Shown piece after piece: positions 42,115 through 50,454 of a stretch of 57,229 nt of DNA (within the stretch, counting starts at the first letter, position 1; every line of letters starts with the position of its first letter). This stretch comes from Bacteroidota bacterium. Lineage in GTDB: Bacteria; Bacteroidota; Bacteroidia; Bacteroidales; FEN-979. The position numbers and the translations under genes are program-made. Below the pieces are notes generated by a model that worked only from the letters and a program-made list of their open reading frames with translations, was not told the DNA's origin and made no database searches. The stretch spans positions 1 through 57,229 of the forward strand of contig JAPLDL010000012.1 of the NCBI GenBank assembly GCA_026391735.1, in the 5' to 3' direction.

Positions 42115-43311
42115 CTAAGAGGTGAGTTTCGTGTAAAATCTCTGAAGTTTTTCGATGATTTTTTTTCGGTCATATACTGTCTCTGCCAGTCTCCTGGCAT
42201 TTGATCCAGTTCTTTCCATGACTTCAGGATGCTCTATGCAAACCGATATCATTTCGAAAAACTCGCAGGCAAGGTCGGCTACAAGCAGGTTCTCGCCCCG
42301 GGAATATTCAATCCCCTCGGCTCCGAGGGAAGTAGAGATCACAGTCTTGCCGTAAGCCATGGCTTCGATGATCTTAATCCGAATGCCGCTGCCCGAAAAC
42401 AGAGGAACGATCATGATGTCGTTGGCTGCATAGAAACCGGCAGCGTCGTCCACCTCACCTTCCACAACAATGTTTTCCAGTGAAAGTTTTTTCATCCACT
42501 CAGGCATTTCCCGTCCGGCGATATGAAATTTAAGTGAAGGGTAACGCTTGTAAAGATCGATCCACACATTCTCAAGAAACCACCGTACTCCTTCCTGGTT
42601 AGGGATCCAGTTCATAGCGCCTATTATAAATATGGTAGGATGCCGGTTTACTTTTTCCTTTACATGATAATCGGCAGGGTTAATGCCAAAAGGTATCGAG
42701 ATTACCGGCTTTTCGGTATGTGATCTGAAAAATTCCGCATCCTTTCCTGAAATGGCTACTACCCCGTCGACCAGGTCAGGAATGGTAAGTTCAAACAGTT
42801 TCAGTGTTCTGGCAAGATGATTGATATACAGTCTTCTTAATCTGTTGGATGAGTTGGCTGCAAGCCTTTCCCATATAAGATGTTCAATATTATGGGCTCT
42901 TAATATGATCTTTGCTTTTGAATTATTGCGGATGACCTGAATATAGGGAGCCATCATCAGGGTCTCAAGCTGGACGATATCATATTCAGCCTCTCTGAGA
43001 ACTTCTATCAGTTTTGCGGTAAAAGCTTCTGATTTAAAACGTTCTGCGTGATAAGACCTGCTGGTGAAAAGATTTGCAAGGGCAGGCAGGGTTTTTACCC
43101 TTAGGTCCACATCAATGAATTCAATCCCGGTTTGCTCCATGTAAACCGATGGAATATCTCCGGTTTTTATATTGTATTTGTACGAATTCACAGCTAGAAC
43201 TTTAACCGAATGACCAGCTTCCAGCATCCCTTCAATAAGCATGTTCATTGCCATTGGTCCGCCTTCTTTGGGAGGCCAGGGAGATTTATTGCAAAGGAAT
43301 AAGATCCTCAT
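42115..43311 (-). CDS. Glycosyltransferase, GT4-like
   Basis: The 398-residue GT-B protein has the N-terminal LFLCNKSPWPPKEGGPMAMN, a central FGINPADYHV and GAMNWIPNQEG (about 232-242), and the C-terminal GSGIRIKIIEAMAYGKTVIST block of group 1 transferases, with the EAMAYGK stretch at about 324-330. It differs from its neighbour, so this is not a recent duplication. Its ATG overlaps the stop of the LptF/LptG-type gene by 4 bases. Coupling to an LPS permease suggests a role in a surface glycan. Confidence 0.85.
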   Translation of the reverse strand: MRILFLCNKSPWPPKEGGPMAMNMLIEGMLEAGHSVKVLAVNSYKYNIKTGDIPSVYMEQTGIEFIDVDLRVKTLPALANLFTSRSYHAERFKSEAFTAKLIEVLREAEYDIVQLETLMMAPYIQVIRNNSKAKIILRAHNIEHLIWERLAANSSNRLRRLYINHLARTLKLFELTIPDLVDGVVAISGKDAEFFRSHTEKPVISIPFGINPADYHVKEKVNRHPTIFIIGAMNWIPNQEGVRWFLENVWIDLYKRYPSLKFHIAGREMPEWMKKLSLENIVVEGEVDDAAGFYAANDIMIVPLFSGSGIRIKIIEAMAYGKTVISTSLGAEGIEYSRGENLLVADLACEFFEMISVCIEHPEVMERTGSNARRLAETVYDRKKIIEKLQRFYTKLTS

Positions 43312-44774
43312 AATCCCTGTTCGGTTTGGATTCGGAATATCTTCTGGAAGAGTTTGATCCAGCTGTCAACATCGAGCAACGATGCATCAACAGTGGCTTT
43401 TCGTGTAAGAAAAGCGCCGATCGGAAGGAGGACTGCCGAAGCCAGCCACATGCCCTGCCAAACAGGAACCTGTCCATCGGCGGCATACTTCTCCCCTGTA
43501 AAGGAGATGATCCAGTACACAATAAAGAATATGGTCGAGATGACCGCCGGCATCCCCAGGCCTCCTTTCCTGATGATCGCGCCAAGTGGAGCACCTATAA
43601 AGAACAGAAGGAAACAGGCGATGGAGAAGGTGAATTTCTTTTGAAATACGATCTGGTGCCTGAACACAAGCTTTTCCTTGGTCGCAAAATTCTCTCCCGA
43701 AATGGTTATATTCTCTTTAACGGCATTGGCTGTATTATAGGCTGAGTTGATAATGTTGACACGTTCGGCAGTTTCAAAACTTCCCAGCACATAACTGGCA
43801 TAGAATTTCCTGATCTTTTTGACCTCGGGTTTATCGGCAGGTTTTCGCTTAAATGCCGCAAGAATACTATCGCGGCCGGTAAGGGCAGCAAAATTATTGA
43901 ACAGGTTCTCCGATGAATTTTTTCTCTCCCTCTGGATCTCCTGCCTGATGGAGTCAATTGAAAAAAGGAGCTGGCCGATGTTTTGCATCTCATAATTCTT
44001 TTTAAAGAGGTTTTCATCGGTACGGGTGAGCTGAAGCCCCGAAAGATCGAACATCTGGTATTGCTCGCTGAATTTTGTCCGCTGGAATGGCCTTGTCATC
44101 TCGTTCCTTCGCAGATCGACACGTTCTTCATAGTTGTACCCGTTATACAGCCTGAAGACCAGGAACCTTTTATCGGCACTCAGTTCCATTTTACCCCATT
44201 CGGCAACAGTCAGAGATACATTCCCCAGGTGTTTGGTATGGTCGTATACCATCACATCACGGATGGTGTTGCCATCGGTATCTTTTTTCCCGACGCGGAT
44301 CACGAATCCGTCAATTCCATTATAAAAAACGCCTTCCCTTAAATTAAATGCCAGTTTCTTTTCCCTGACATCATATAACAATGAAAGGAACTTGAGATTG
44401 GCCTTTGGCAGGATGACATCCGCAAAATAAAAAGCCAGGATTGAAATCAGGATAGATACGACGATCAGAGGTCTCATAATCCTGAACAGGCTGATCCCTG
44501 CAGCTTTCATGGTCACCAGCTCATAATGTTCGCCCAGGTTTCCGAATGTCATAAGGGATGAGAGCAGAATAGCCAGCGGAAGGGCCATGGGTACAAAAGT
44601 GGATGAAGCGAAGAAGAGCAGTTTAAGGATGATATATAATTCAAGGCCTTTACCAACAAGGTCATCAATATATTTCCATAAAAACTGCATGAGAAGGATG
44701 AAGAGGGCAATGAAGAATGTCATCACGAGTGGGCCGAGGTAGGATTTCAGGATAAACCAGTCGAGTCGTTTCAT
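43308..44774 (-). CDS. LptF/LptG-family permease (YjgP/YjgQ)
   Basis: The 488-residue protein has the LptF/G topology: two transmembrane helices near the N-terminus (about 12-35, 55-80) with YELVTMKAAGISLFRIMRPL (about 93-112), a third (about 115-135), a long periplasmic beta-jellyroll (about 140-395) and three C-terminal helices (about 400-420, 428-445, 458-478). The N-terminal LDWFILKSYLGPL is diagnostic. It works with LptB to export lipopolysaccharide. The start at 44774 is supported by a -7 box; an upstream ATG would translate the heptamer array. F versus G cannot be told by eye. Confidence 0.9.
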   Translation of the reverse strand: MKRLDWFILKSYLGPLVMTFFIALFILLMQFLWKYIDDLVGKGLELYIILKLLFFASSTFVPMALPLAILLSSLMTFGNLGEHYELVTMKAAGISLFRIMRPLIVVSILISILAFYFADVILPKANLKFLSLLYDVREKKLAFNLREGVFYNGIDGFVIRVGKKDTDGNTIRDVMVYDHTKHLGNVSLTVAEWGKMELSADKRFLVFRLYNGYNYEERVDLRRNEMTRPFQRTKFSEQYQMFDLSGLQLTRTDENLFKKNYEMQNIGQLLFSIDSIRQEIQRERKNSSENLFNNFAALTGRDSILAAFKRKPADKPEVKKIRKFYASYVLGSFETAERVNIINSAYNTANAVKENITISGENFATKEKLVFRHQIVFQKKFTFSIACFLLFFIGAPLGAIIRKGGLGMPAVISTIFFIVYWIISFTGEKYAADGQVPVWQGMWLASAVLLPIGAFLTRKATVDASLLDVDSWIKLFQKIFRIQTEQGL

Positions 44775-44790
44775 GATTTGAATCTTAATA

Positions 44791-44798
44791 CAAAGATA
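44791..44798 (-). promoter_or_regulatory. -7 box of the LptF/G-type gene
   Basis: The minus strand reads TATCTTTG, an exact match, 16 bases before the ATG. Confidence 0.55.
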
Positions 44799-44803
44799 GA
44801 AAG

Positions 44804-44870
44804 GATATCTGACATCTGACATCTGACATCTGATATCTGACATCTGATATCGGATGTCAGATGTCAGATC
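44804..44870. repeat. GACATCT heptamer array with a 17-bp snap-back
   Basis: About six GACATCT/GATATCT units are followed by two reversed AGATGTC units. Bases 44807-44823 are an exact inverted repeat of 44853-44869. The array fills the space between two divergent promoters. Confidence 0.85.
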
Positions 44871-44883
44871 CCGTAGAAAAGTA

Positions 44884-44891
44884 TATTTTTG
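44884..44891 (+). promoter_or_regulatory. -7 box of the third GNAT-like gene, leaderless
   Basis: TATTTTTG ends 4 bases before the ATG at 44896, so the transcript would start at or beside the start codon. Confidence 0.5.
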
Positions 44892-44895
44892 TACC

Positions 44896-46092
44896 ATGAA
44901 AATCATCGAAGTAACCGACAGAAAGTCGCGTCGTTCTTTTCTCGACATGGTTGAAACCATTTACAGGGGAGATAAATACTATGTAAGGCCGTTGGACCAG
45001 GAGATAGAACTTGTTTTTAACCCGGCGACCAACAGTTTTTTCGGGCATGGAGAGGCGACCCGCTGGATCCTTAAAGATGAGAATGGAAATGTAATAGGAC
45101 GGGTTGCGGCTTTCATCAATAAGAGGAAGGCATACACCTTTCAGCAGCCTACCGGCGGAATGGGTTTTTTCGAGGTCATAAATGACCGGGAAGCGGCATT
45201 TCTTCTTTTTGATACCTGCAGGAACTGGTTGTCCTCCAAAGGGATGGAAGCAATGGACGGACCAATAAACTTTGGCGAGAATGATGTCAACTGGGGCTTG
45301 TTGGTTGAAGGCTTCATGCACCCGGGCATTGGCATGAATTATAATCATGCGTATTACAAAGATTTTTTTGAATCCTACGGTTTCAAATTCTATTTCGAGC
45401 AGATCTCGAACCACCTTGATCTGAGGAAGTCTTTCCCCGACCGGTTCTGGAAGATAGCTGATTGGGCGATGAAAAAGAAGGAGTTGACATTCAGGCATTT
45501 TGAGCCTTCAATGAGGGACAAGTTCATGGATGACATGAAGGAAGTATATGATGACGCCTGGAAATTTCATGAGAATTATACCCCCCTTGATAAAGCTACG
45601 ATGATCAAAGGCCTGGAAAAAGCAAAATCTTTCATTGACCCTGAGCTCATCTGGTTTGCGTATTATAATGATGAGCCTGTTGCATTTCTGATCCAGTTCC
45701 CCGATGTGAACCAGATCATCAAACATCTGCATGGCAAACTTCATCTGTTGAATAAATTGAAATTCGTTTGGCTGAAATACCGTAAGACCATCACCCGCGC
45801 AAGGATTGTTATCATGGGGGTTAAACCAAAATATCAGAGGTTCGGGGTAGAGTCGGGGATTTTCTATCATCTTAATGAAAAGATGAAGAAAAAACCCCAT
45901 ATCACCGAGGTTGAACTTGGCTGGGTGGGTGATTTCAACCCGAAAATGAGAGCCCTGCATGAGTCGGTAGGGGCGGTATTTGCCAAGAGACATGTTACTT
46001 ACCGGAAACTTTTCAATGAAAGCATTGAATTCCAGCGTTCAACGATCATTCCGGTCGACACAAAAACCAGGGTGATCAAAGGCGACAATTAA
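44896..46092 (+). CDS. GNAT-like acyltransferase-family protein (third paralog)
   Basis: The 398-residue protein shares its layout with the two acyltransferases of the SPT operon but is more distant: YRGDKYYVRPLDQEIE replaces YKGN-YWCPP, then GRVAAFINKRK, GMEAMDGPINFGENDVNWGLL and YYKDFFESYGF, and a C-terminal GNAT domain with IMGVKPKYQRFGVESGIFY (about 312-330). The cofactor loop Q-x-x-G-x-E is altered. The specificity is unknown; lipid or glycan acylation is a guess from the family. It stands alone, divergent from the LptF/G-type gene. The start at 44896 follows the promoter, and an upstream ATG would translate repeat sequence. Confidence 0.6.
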   Translation: MKIIEVTDRKSRRSFLDMVETIYRGDKYYVRPLDQEIELVFNPATNSFFGHGEATRWILKDENGNVIGRVAAFINKRKAYTFQQPTGGMGFFEVINDREAAFLLFDTCRNWLSSKGMEAMDGPINFGENDVNWGLLVEGFMHPGIGMNYNHAYYKDFFESYGFKFYFEQISNHLDLRKSFPDRFWKIADWAMKKKELTFRHFEPSMRDKFMDDMKEVYDDAWKFHENYTPLDKATMIKGLEKAKSFIDPELIWFAYYNDEPVAFLIQFPDVNQIIKHLHGKLHLLNKLKFVWLKYRKTITRARIVIMGVKPKYQRFGVESGIFYHLNEKMKKKPHITEVELGWVGDFNPKMRALHESVGAVFAKRHVTYRKLFNESIEFQRSTIIPVDTKTRVIKGDN

Positions 46093-46118
46093 AATTTCAT
46101 TAAAAATTTTTAAAAAAA

Positions 46119-46149
46119 TTGCAGATTCTCCTGATTTAGTTTATTTTTG
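46119..46149 (+). promoter_or_regulatory. Promoter of the T9SS-secreted Asp-box protein
   Basis: TTG at 46119-46121 and TATTTTTG at 46142-46149 are 20 bases apart, the best -33/-7 pair in the window. The leader would be about 55 bases. Confidence 0.65.
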
Positions 46150-46208
46150 TTATCCCAAAACCATTAGAAAAGTATCAATCCTGAAATGTTTAACTTAAAA
46201 TTCCAACG

Positions 46209-48278
46209 ATGAAGAAAGTTCTACTCTTAGGTGCAGCCCTTGTTTTAGGGTTGTCCGTTGTTGCGCAGAGCCAATTAAAAAGTCATACTTCTTATAAGGC
46301 CTCCGACAAAAACGCCATTGCAATTGACCCTCTACCTACAACCCAGGGCTCAACTGTAGTTACTCCTCGTCCAAACCCGGTAAAATCTGCCAGCACAGTC
46401 ACAGTCCTAACCCTTGGTACTTCTGCCAACGGTCTTGGCTGGGGTTACGGTGGTGGCCAGAGGGAACATCTCTGGGCAGACCAGGACCTCAAATCAGTTG
46501 CCATTACCCACCGTATGGGACCTGCTACTGCAACATCACCTCCTAGTTATTCAGGTTATCTTGCAATTGACCATTCAATAAATTATGGTGCAACCCTGGC
46601 CGACTGGAAGGTAAACTTCCAGGTTCATGCAGCCACCCTGAATCTGACAGGCTCATATTATCTTGATGCAGGTCGTTATCCCCAGGGCGGTATTTACAAT
46701 CCTGCAGGAAACACCGATACCGCTAATGCGTATCTTGTTTACCATGCTGCAAGTTTTTGCGATATCAACAACGTAGGTTCCACCGCTCCTACATGGGGCG
46801 GTTATGTTTACGGCAGGATGAAATGGTCATTCCCGCCGGCCGATTCTATCAAACACCTTGATTGGTACGCCCCTCCTCCAAAGCGTGACATTCCTGAAGG
46901 ATGGACAGTTACTCCTCTTGCAAAAGTATTTGCCCTTGACAAGAATTATTCCTATGGGAACGGATATGATAATAATTTATATCTGCAAACGGGTATCTGG
47001 AATGCCGCAACCAGTGATTTTGATTACACAGCAAGCCTCATACCCTGTACTGGAGCCCTTGGCAGTATGCCTGCAACGGAAAAAATCCAGGCCGACCCGA
47101 GCGGTAATCATGTATGGATCGCAGCCATTGGATGTAATGGCGAAGGCACTCATGCTTTTGACTCGACATATTATCCTATATTCTACCATTCATCTGATGG
47201 TGGAGCTACCTGGGGACCTGCTATGAGTGTTTCCCTTGATGGTGTTGACGGTATTCCCGCTATCAAGAATTACATTTCCGATGCAAGGCTTGCTCAGGTC
47301 TATACTACAGTTCCCACCAGGGACGAGATTCCCTATACCTGCGCTTTCGAAGGCGACCTTACCGTTGATAAATGGGGTAATCCTCATTTAGCTTGTGTTG
47401 TTTGCATGCCCGGCGGCGGATTTACGATCATCAACCCTGATGGCGCCAATTACCCTCTCTTTGACAGCACGGCAGCCGTTTTTGATATTTTCACAACCGA
47501 CAGGGGAGCAACCTGGTGTGCTCGTATGATGGGTGTTGTAAAACACATGGTTGGAGCTTTCCCAAGCACCACCTACCCTGAATACAACCGTTGCAATATC
47601 TCAAGAAATGCAGCCGGCGACAAAATTTTTGTTACCTGGAATGATACCTGGGTAACCTCTGCTACCGACAACAGTGCACCTGATATTTTCGCACGCGGCT
47701 GGGATCTTGTTACCGACAAACTAACCAACAACAGCGGACAGGATGCAGGTACAAACGCAACCTATCTTTCGGATGTTACTCAGAATGCAGTATGCGGTGA
47801 TTCACCACAGCTTACATTCACAAAAGCTGATAATTCAAGTCTCATCCCCATGGTTTGCGAACAGCTGACTTCGTTTGATATGGCTCAGGTTGCAACGTTC
47901 AAGTATGTCTCCGACTTCAGGTTCAGGCAGGATGCTACAGTGAACGATTTCACTATCGATGCCGCCGGTCCTGTTTGGGGCAGCGGTTGCAATTTCCCTG
48001 TTGGTATCAACAACCAGGTTGTTACCACAACCATGACGGCCAGCGTATACCCGAATCCTGTTAAGGGTGTTGCTAATATGAAAGTTACCGTTCCCCAGAA
48101 GGGTAGTGTTACAATCCAGGTTACCAACCTTGTTGGCCAGACTGTAATGAACCTGACCAGGAATGTTGAAAGCACTGATACTTTCAACCTTGACGCTTCA
48201 CAGCTCACTGCAGGTGTTTATTTCTACACTGTTAAGCAGGGCAGCCAGAAAGTTTCCGGAAAGTTCATTGTTGAATAA
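46209..48278 (+). CDS. T9SS-secreted protein with sialidase-like Asp-box repeats
   Basis: The 689-residue protein has a signal peptide (MKKVLLLGAALVLGLSVVAQ). The middle has Asp-box-like turns (SSDGGATWG at about 339-347 and TTDRGATWC at about 429-437), which occur in sialidases and other beta-propellers, but I do not see a full sialidase active site. The C-terminus is a complete type A T9SS sorting domain (about 615-689, from SVYPNPVKG to SGKFIVE). It is probably exported and anchored on the surface or released. Strong promoter and terminator signals suggest high expression. The function is unknown. Confidence 0.8.
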   Translation: MKKVLLLGAALVLGLSVVAQSQLKSHTSYKASDKNAIAIDPLPTTQGSTVVTPRPNPVKSASTVTVLTLGTSANGLGWGYGGGQREHLWADQDLKSVAITHRMGPATATSPPSYSGYLAIDHSINYGATLADWKVNFQVHAATLNLTGSYYLDAGRYPQGGIYNPAGNTDTANAYLVYHAASFCDINNVGSTAPTWGGYVYGRMKWSFPPADSIKHLDWYAPPPKRDIPEGWTVTPLAKVFALDKNYSYGNGYDNNLYLQTGIWNAATSDFDYTASLIPCTGALGSMPATEKIQADPSGNHVWIAAIGCNGEGTHAFDSTYYPIFYHSSDGGATWGPAMSVSLDGVDGIPAIKNYISDARLAQVYTTVPTRDEIPYTCAFEGDLTVDKWGNPHLACVVCMPGGGFTIINPDGANYPLFDSTAAVFDIFTTDRGATWCARMMGVVKHMVGAFPSTTYPEYNRCNISRNAAGDKIFVTWNDTWVTSATDNSAPDIFARGWDLVTDKLTNNSGQDAGTNATYLSDVTQNAVCGDSPQLTFTKADNSSLIPMVCEQLTSFDMAQVATFKYVSDFRFRQDATVNDFTIDAAGPVWGSGCNFPVGINNQVVTTTMTASVYPNPVKGVANMKVTVPQKGSVTIQVTNLVGQTVMNLTRNVESTDTFNLDASQLTAGVYFYTVKQGSQKVSGKFIVE

Positions 48279-48300
48279 TCTTTCTCTGAAATACAAAGGA

Positions 48301-48331
48301 AGAGGTTGCCCTCAGGGCAACCTCTTTTTTT
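48301..48331 (+). terminator. Rho-independent terminator
   Basis: AGAGGTTGCC and GGCAACCTCT form a perfect 10-bp stem with a 5-base loop, followed by seven T. It ends the T9SS gene just before ccmB. Confidence 0.92.
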
Positions 48332-48343
48332 AATATATACACT

Positions 48344-49006
48344 ATGCTGCTCGGCAGGGAACTTACTTATCTTTTTCTAAAGGAGATCCGTCTGGAACTG
48401 AAACAACGTTATGTCCTGAATGGTATCCTGCTTTATCTTGTATCAACAGTATTTGTAACTTACCTTGCCTTTACCGGGACAATTACTACAGAAACCTGGA
48501 ACTCCCTCTTCTGGATCATATTGCTGTTTGTTGCAGTGAACGGTATCTCAAAAAGCTTTGTCCAGGAAAACCCGGCCCGCCACCTTTATTATTATACTAT
48601 CGCCAGTCCCGAAGCCATAATCCTCTCAAAGATCCTGTATAACCTGCTTCTGATGGCGATCTTATCGGTTTTGGCCCTGTTGTTCTTTGTCCTGCTTATG
48701 GGAAATATGATCCAGAACCCGGGCCTGTTTTTTACTGCTCTGATTCTGGGCAGCCTCGGTCTGTCATCGGTCCTTACAATGATCGCTTCAATTGCTTCCC
48801 GTGCATCGAATAATTTTTCACTGATGGCTATCCTGAGCTTCCCTATCGTACTTCCTCTTCTGATGACCCTTATGAAAGTATCAGGATCGGCCTTAACAAC
48901 TGCTTCCTGGAGTGGAAATATCCCGCTGATTATCATTTTGTTGATAATTAATGTAGCCGTGATCCTCCTGGCTTTCCTGTTATTTCCTTATCTTTGGCGA
49001 GACTAA
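48344..49006 (+). CDS. ccmB: CcmB, heme-export ABC permease
   Basis: The 220-residue integral membrane protein has six predicted helices and the CcmB opening LFLKEIRLELKQRY, with the FVQENPARHLYYY segment (about 72-84) and SPEAIILSKILYN (about 88-100). CcmB is the permease of the CcmABCD complex that delivers heme for cytochrome c maturation. Its ATPase CcmA is not in the window. It leads a run with ccmC, ccmD and ccmE. Confidence 0.9.
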   Translation: MLLGRELTYLFLKEIRLELKQRYVLNGILLYLVSTVFVTYLAFTGTITTETWNSLFWIILLFVAVNGISKSFVQENPARHLYYYTIASPEAIILSKILYNLLLMAILSVLALLFFVLLMGNMIQNPGLFFTALILGSLGLSSVLTMIASIASRASNNFSLMAILSFPIVLPLLMTLMKVSGSALTTASWSGNIPLIIILLIINVAVILLAFLLFPYLWRD

Positions 49007-49030
49007 TTATAAATAACGTGATCGCATAAT

Positions 49031-49066
49031 AACCGGGATTTCGAGTTAGCGGGATCGCGGGATGCG
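49031..49066. repeat. Short CGGGAT-word array between ccmB and ccmC
   Basis: Three to four degenerate copies of a 7-8-base GGGATNGC-like word end 6 bases before the ccmC ATG. This resembles the array at 38532-38573. Confidence 0.5.
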
Positions 49067-49071
49067 AGAAA

Positions 49072-49758
49072 ATGAATATAAATTTTATGATAAAGACATA
49101 TTGGTGGAAAATCCTGAGCTTTTTATTACTGCTTTATGCGGTTATATATGGATTTTATGTTGACATACCTCAAATGCCGATAATTCATCAATCGATAAGA
49201 AACATCTTTTATCATGTTGGAATGTGGTTTGGGATGTTTATCATGCTTATTGTCTCTTTCATATACAGTCTTAAGTACCTGAAAGGCTTCGATGAAAAGA
49301 ATGACAGGATCGCGATCGAAGCTGTGAATGTTGCATTAATGTTCGGTTTTCTTGGGATCTTTACCGGAATGATCTGGGCGAATTTCACCTGGGGATCGCC
49401 CTGGGTCAAAGACCCAAAACTGAACGGGGCTGCAGTCGGACTGGTAATCTACCTGGCTTATATCATTTTAAGAAGTTCAGTTGAAGACCGTCATAAACGG
49501 GCCAAGGTTTCGGCCGTTTACAATATTTTTGCATTTATTCTGTGGATCATTTTTGTATTGATCCTCCCTAAACTTTCGAGCAGCCTGCATCCGGCGACAG
49601 GGAACGATAGTTCCACACCGGTAATGCCTATGGGGCTCAATCCTTCCATGCGTACTGTGTTTTATCCGGCCATGATCGGTTGGATCCTTTTAGGGACCTG
49701 GATACTTCAGATAAGGGTCAGATTGTCGAAGATCAAACAACGGCTTGAGGAAATCTAA
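49072..49758 (+). CDS. ccmC: CcmC, heme-handling protein of cytochrome c maturation
   Basis: The 228-residue membrane protein has six helices and the tryptophan-rich WWD segment (WGSPWVKDPKL, about 107-117) that holds heme outside the membrane. The two expected axial histidines fit H48 and H173. The third aromatic of the usual WGxPWxWD is a lysine here (WVKD), a mild deviation. CcmC loads heme onto CcmE. The TAA stop is the first part of a TAAATCG heptamer array. Confidence 0.92.
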   Translation: MNINFMIKTYWWKILSFLLLLYAVIYGFYVDIPQMPIIHQSIRNIFYHVGMWFGMFIMLIVSFIYSLKYLKGFDEKNDRIAIEAVNVALMFGFLGIFTGMIWANFTWGSPWVKDPKLNGAAVGLVIYLAYIILRSSVEDRHKRAKVSAVYNIFAFILWIIFVLILPKLSSSLHPATGNDSSTPVMPMGLNPSMRTVFYPAMIGWILLGTWILQIRVRLSKIKQRLEEI

Positions 49759-49803
49759 ATCGTAAATCGTAAATCGTAAATTGTCAATCGTAAATCGTAA
49801 ATT
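49756..49803. repeat. TAAATCG heptamer array starting at the ccmC stop codon
   Basis: Six to seven copies of TAAATCG begin at the ccmC TAA (49756-49758) and end 6 bases before the ccmD ATG. Confidence 0.85.
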
Positions 49804-49809
49804 ACATAT

Positions 49810-49956
49810 ATGGAGACTTACGGAAAAATATTTGTTGTAGTTGCTGTTTTGGCCCTGATACTGGTAGGGATATTCGTGTACCTTTTCTTTCTTGACAGAA
49901 AGATCTCAAAACTTGAAAATGAAGTCAGGGAAAAAGAAAACCATACTAAGCAATGA
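49810..49956 (+). CDS. ccmD: CcmD-like small membrane protein
   Basis: A 48-residue frame, METYGKIFVV then a helix to YLFFLDRKISKLENEV and a charged tail. It has one transmembrane helix (about 7-28) followed by a basic then coiled-coil-like stretch, the CcmD plan. CcmD stabilises the CcmABC-CcmE complex and promotes release of heme-loaded CcmE. Position between ccmC and ccmE and the ATGA overlap with ccmE make the call likely although the sequence is short. Confidence 0.75.
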   Translation: METYGKIFVVVAVLALILVGIFVYLFFLDRKISKLENEVREKENHTKQ

Positions 49957-50360
49957 AGACCATACATATTATTATTATTCTTGTTTTGGTGATTGCCATC
50001 GCCGTTGTGATTACCACCATCAGCGATTCCAGCACGTATTCCGACTTCGGTGAGGCTGCAAGGTCTCCGGGAAAGGAATTGCATATTATCGGGAAACTTG
50101 ACCGGAGCAAACCTATAGAATATGACGCAAAAAAAGATGCTAACCGGTTTAGTTTTTTTATTATTGATGCTAAAGGTGTTGTAAAGCAGGTCATTTACAA
50201 TAATGCCAAACCACAGGATTTTGAGAAATCTGAAAAGGTTGTCGTTGTAGGTTCCATGCAGGGTGATGTTTTTATTGCCAAATCTCTGCTTCTGAAGTGC
50301 CCATCGAAGTACAATGACCAAAAAAACCCCAGCAAATTTGGGGAAAAGGAATTTAAATAG
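49953..50360 (+). CDS. ccmE: CcmE, heme chaperone of the Cys-type
   Basis: The 135-residue protein has an N-terminal membrane anchor (about 4-22) and an OB-fold domain (about 38-120). CcmE normally binds heme covalently through a His in HxxxY. Here the site reads CPSKY (C116, Y120), so it is the rarer CxxxY type known from some sulfate reducers and archaea. Its start overlaps the ccmD stop (ATGA). Downstream of its stop lies an octamer array and then a UbiD gene, so ccmF, ccmG and ccmH are not in this cluster. Confidence 0.9.
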   Translation: MKTIHIIIILVLVIAIAVVITTISDSSTYSDFGEAARSPGKELHIIGKLDRSKPIEYDAKKDANRFSFFIIDAKGVVKQVIYNNAKPQDFEKSEKVVVVGSMQGDVFIAKSLLLKCPSKYNDQKNPSKFGEKEFK

Positions 50361-50450
50361 ATAACGGGATAACTAGATAACGGGATAACTAGATATCCAG
50401 CTATCCAGTTATCCAGCTATCCAGTAATCCAGCTATCCAGCAATCCAGTA
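50358..50450. repeat. Octamer array with orientation switch, from the ccmE stop to the ubiD start
   Basis: GGATAACT/GATAACGG units (50358-50390) reverse at ATATCC into AGYTATCC units (50396-50450). The array includes the last bases of the ccmE TAG and ends 4 bases before the UbiD ATG. It can fold into a long imperfect hairpin. Confidence 0.85.
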
Positions 50451-50454
50451 CCCA

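Noticed and set aside
44854..44895. Upstream start for the third GNAT-like gene
   Set aside because: It would translate part of the heptamer array and the promoter; the ATG at 44896 fits the -7 box and family start.
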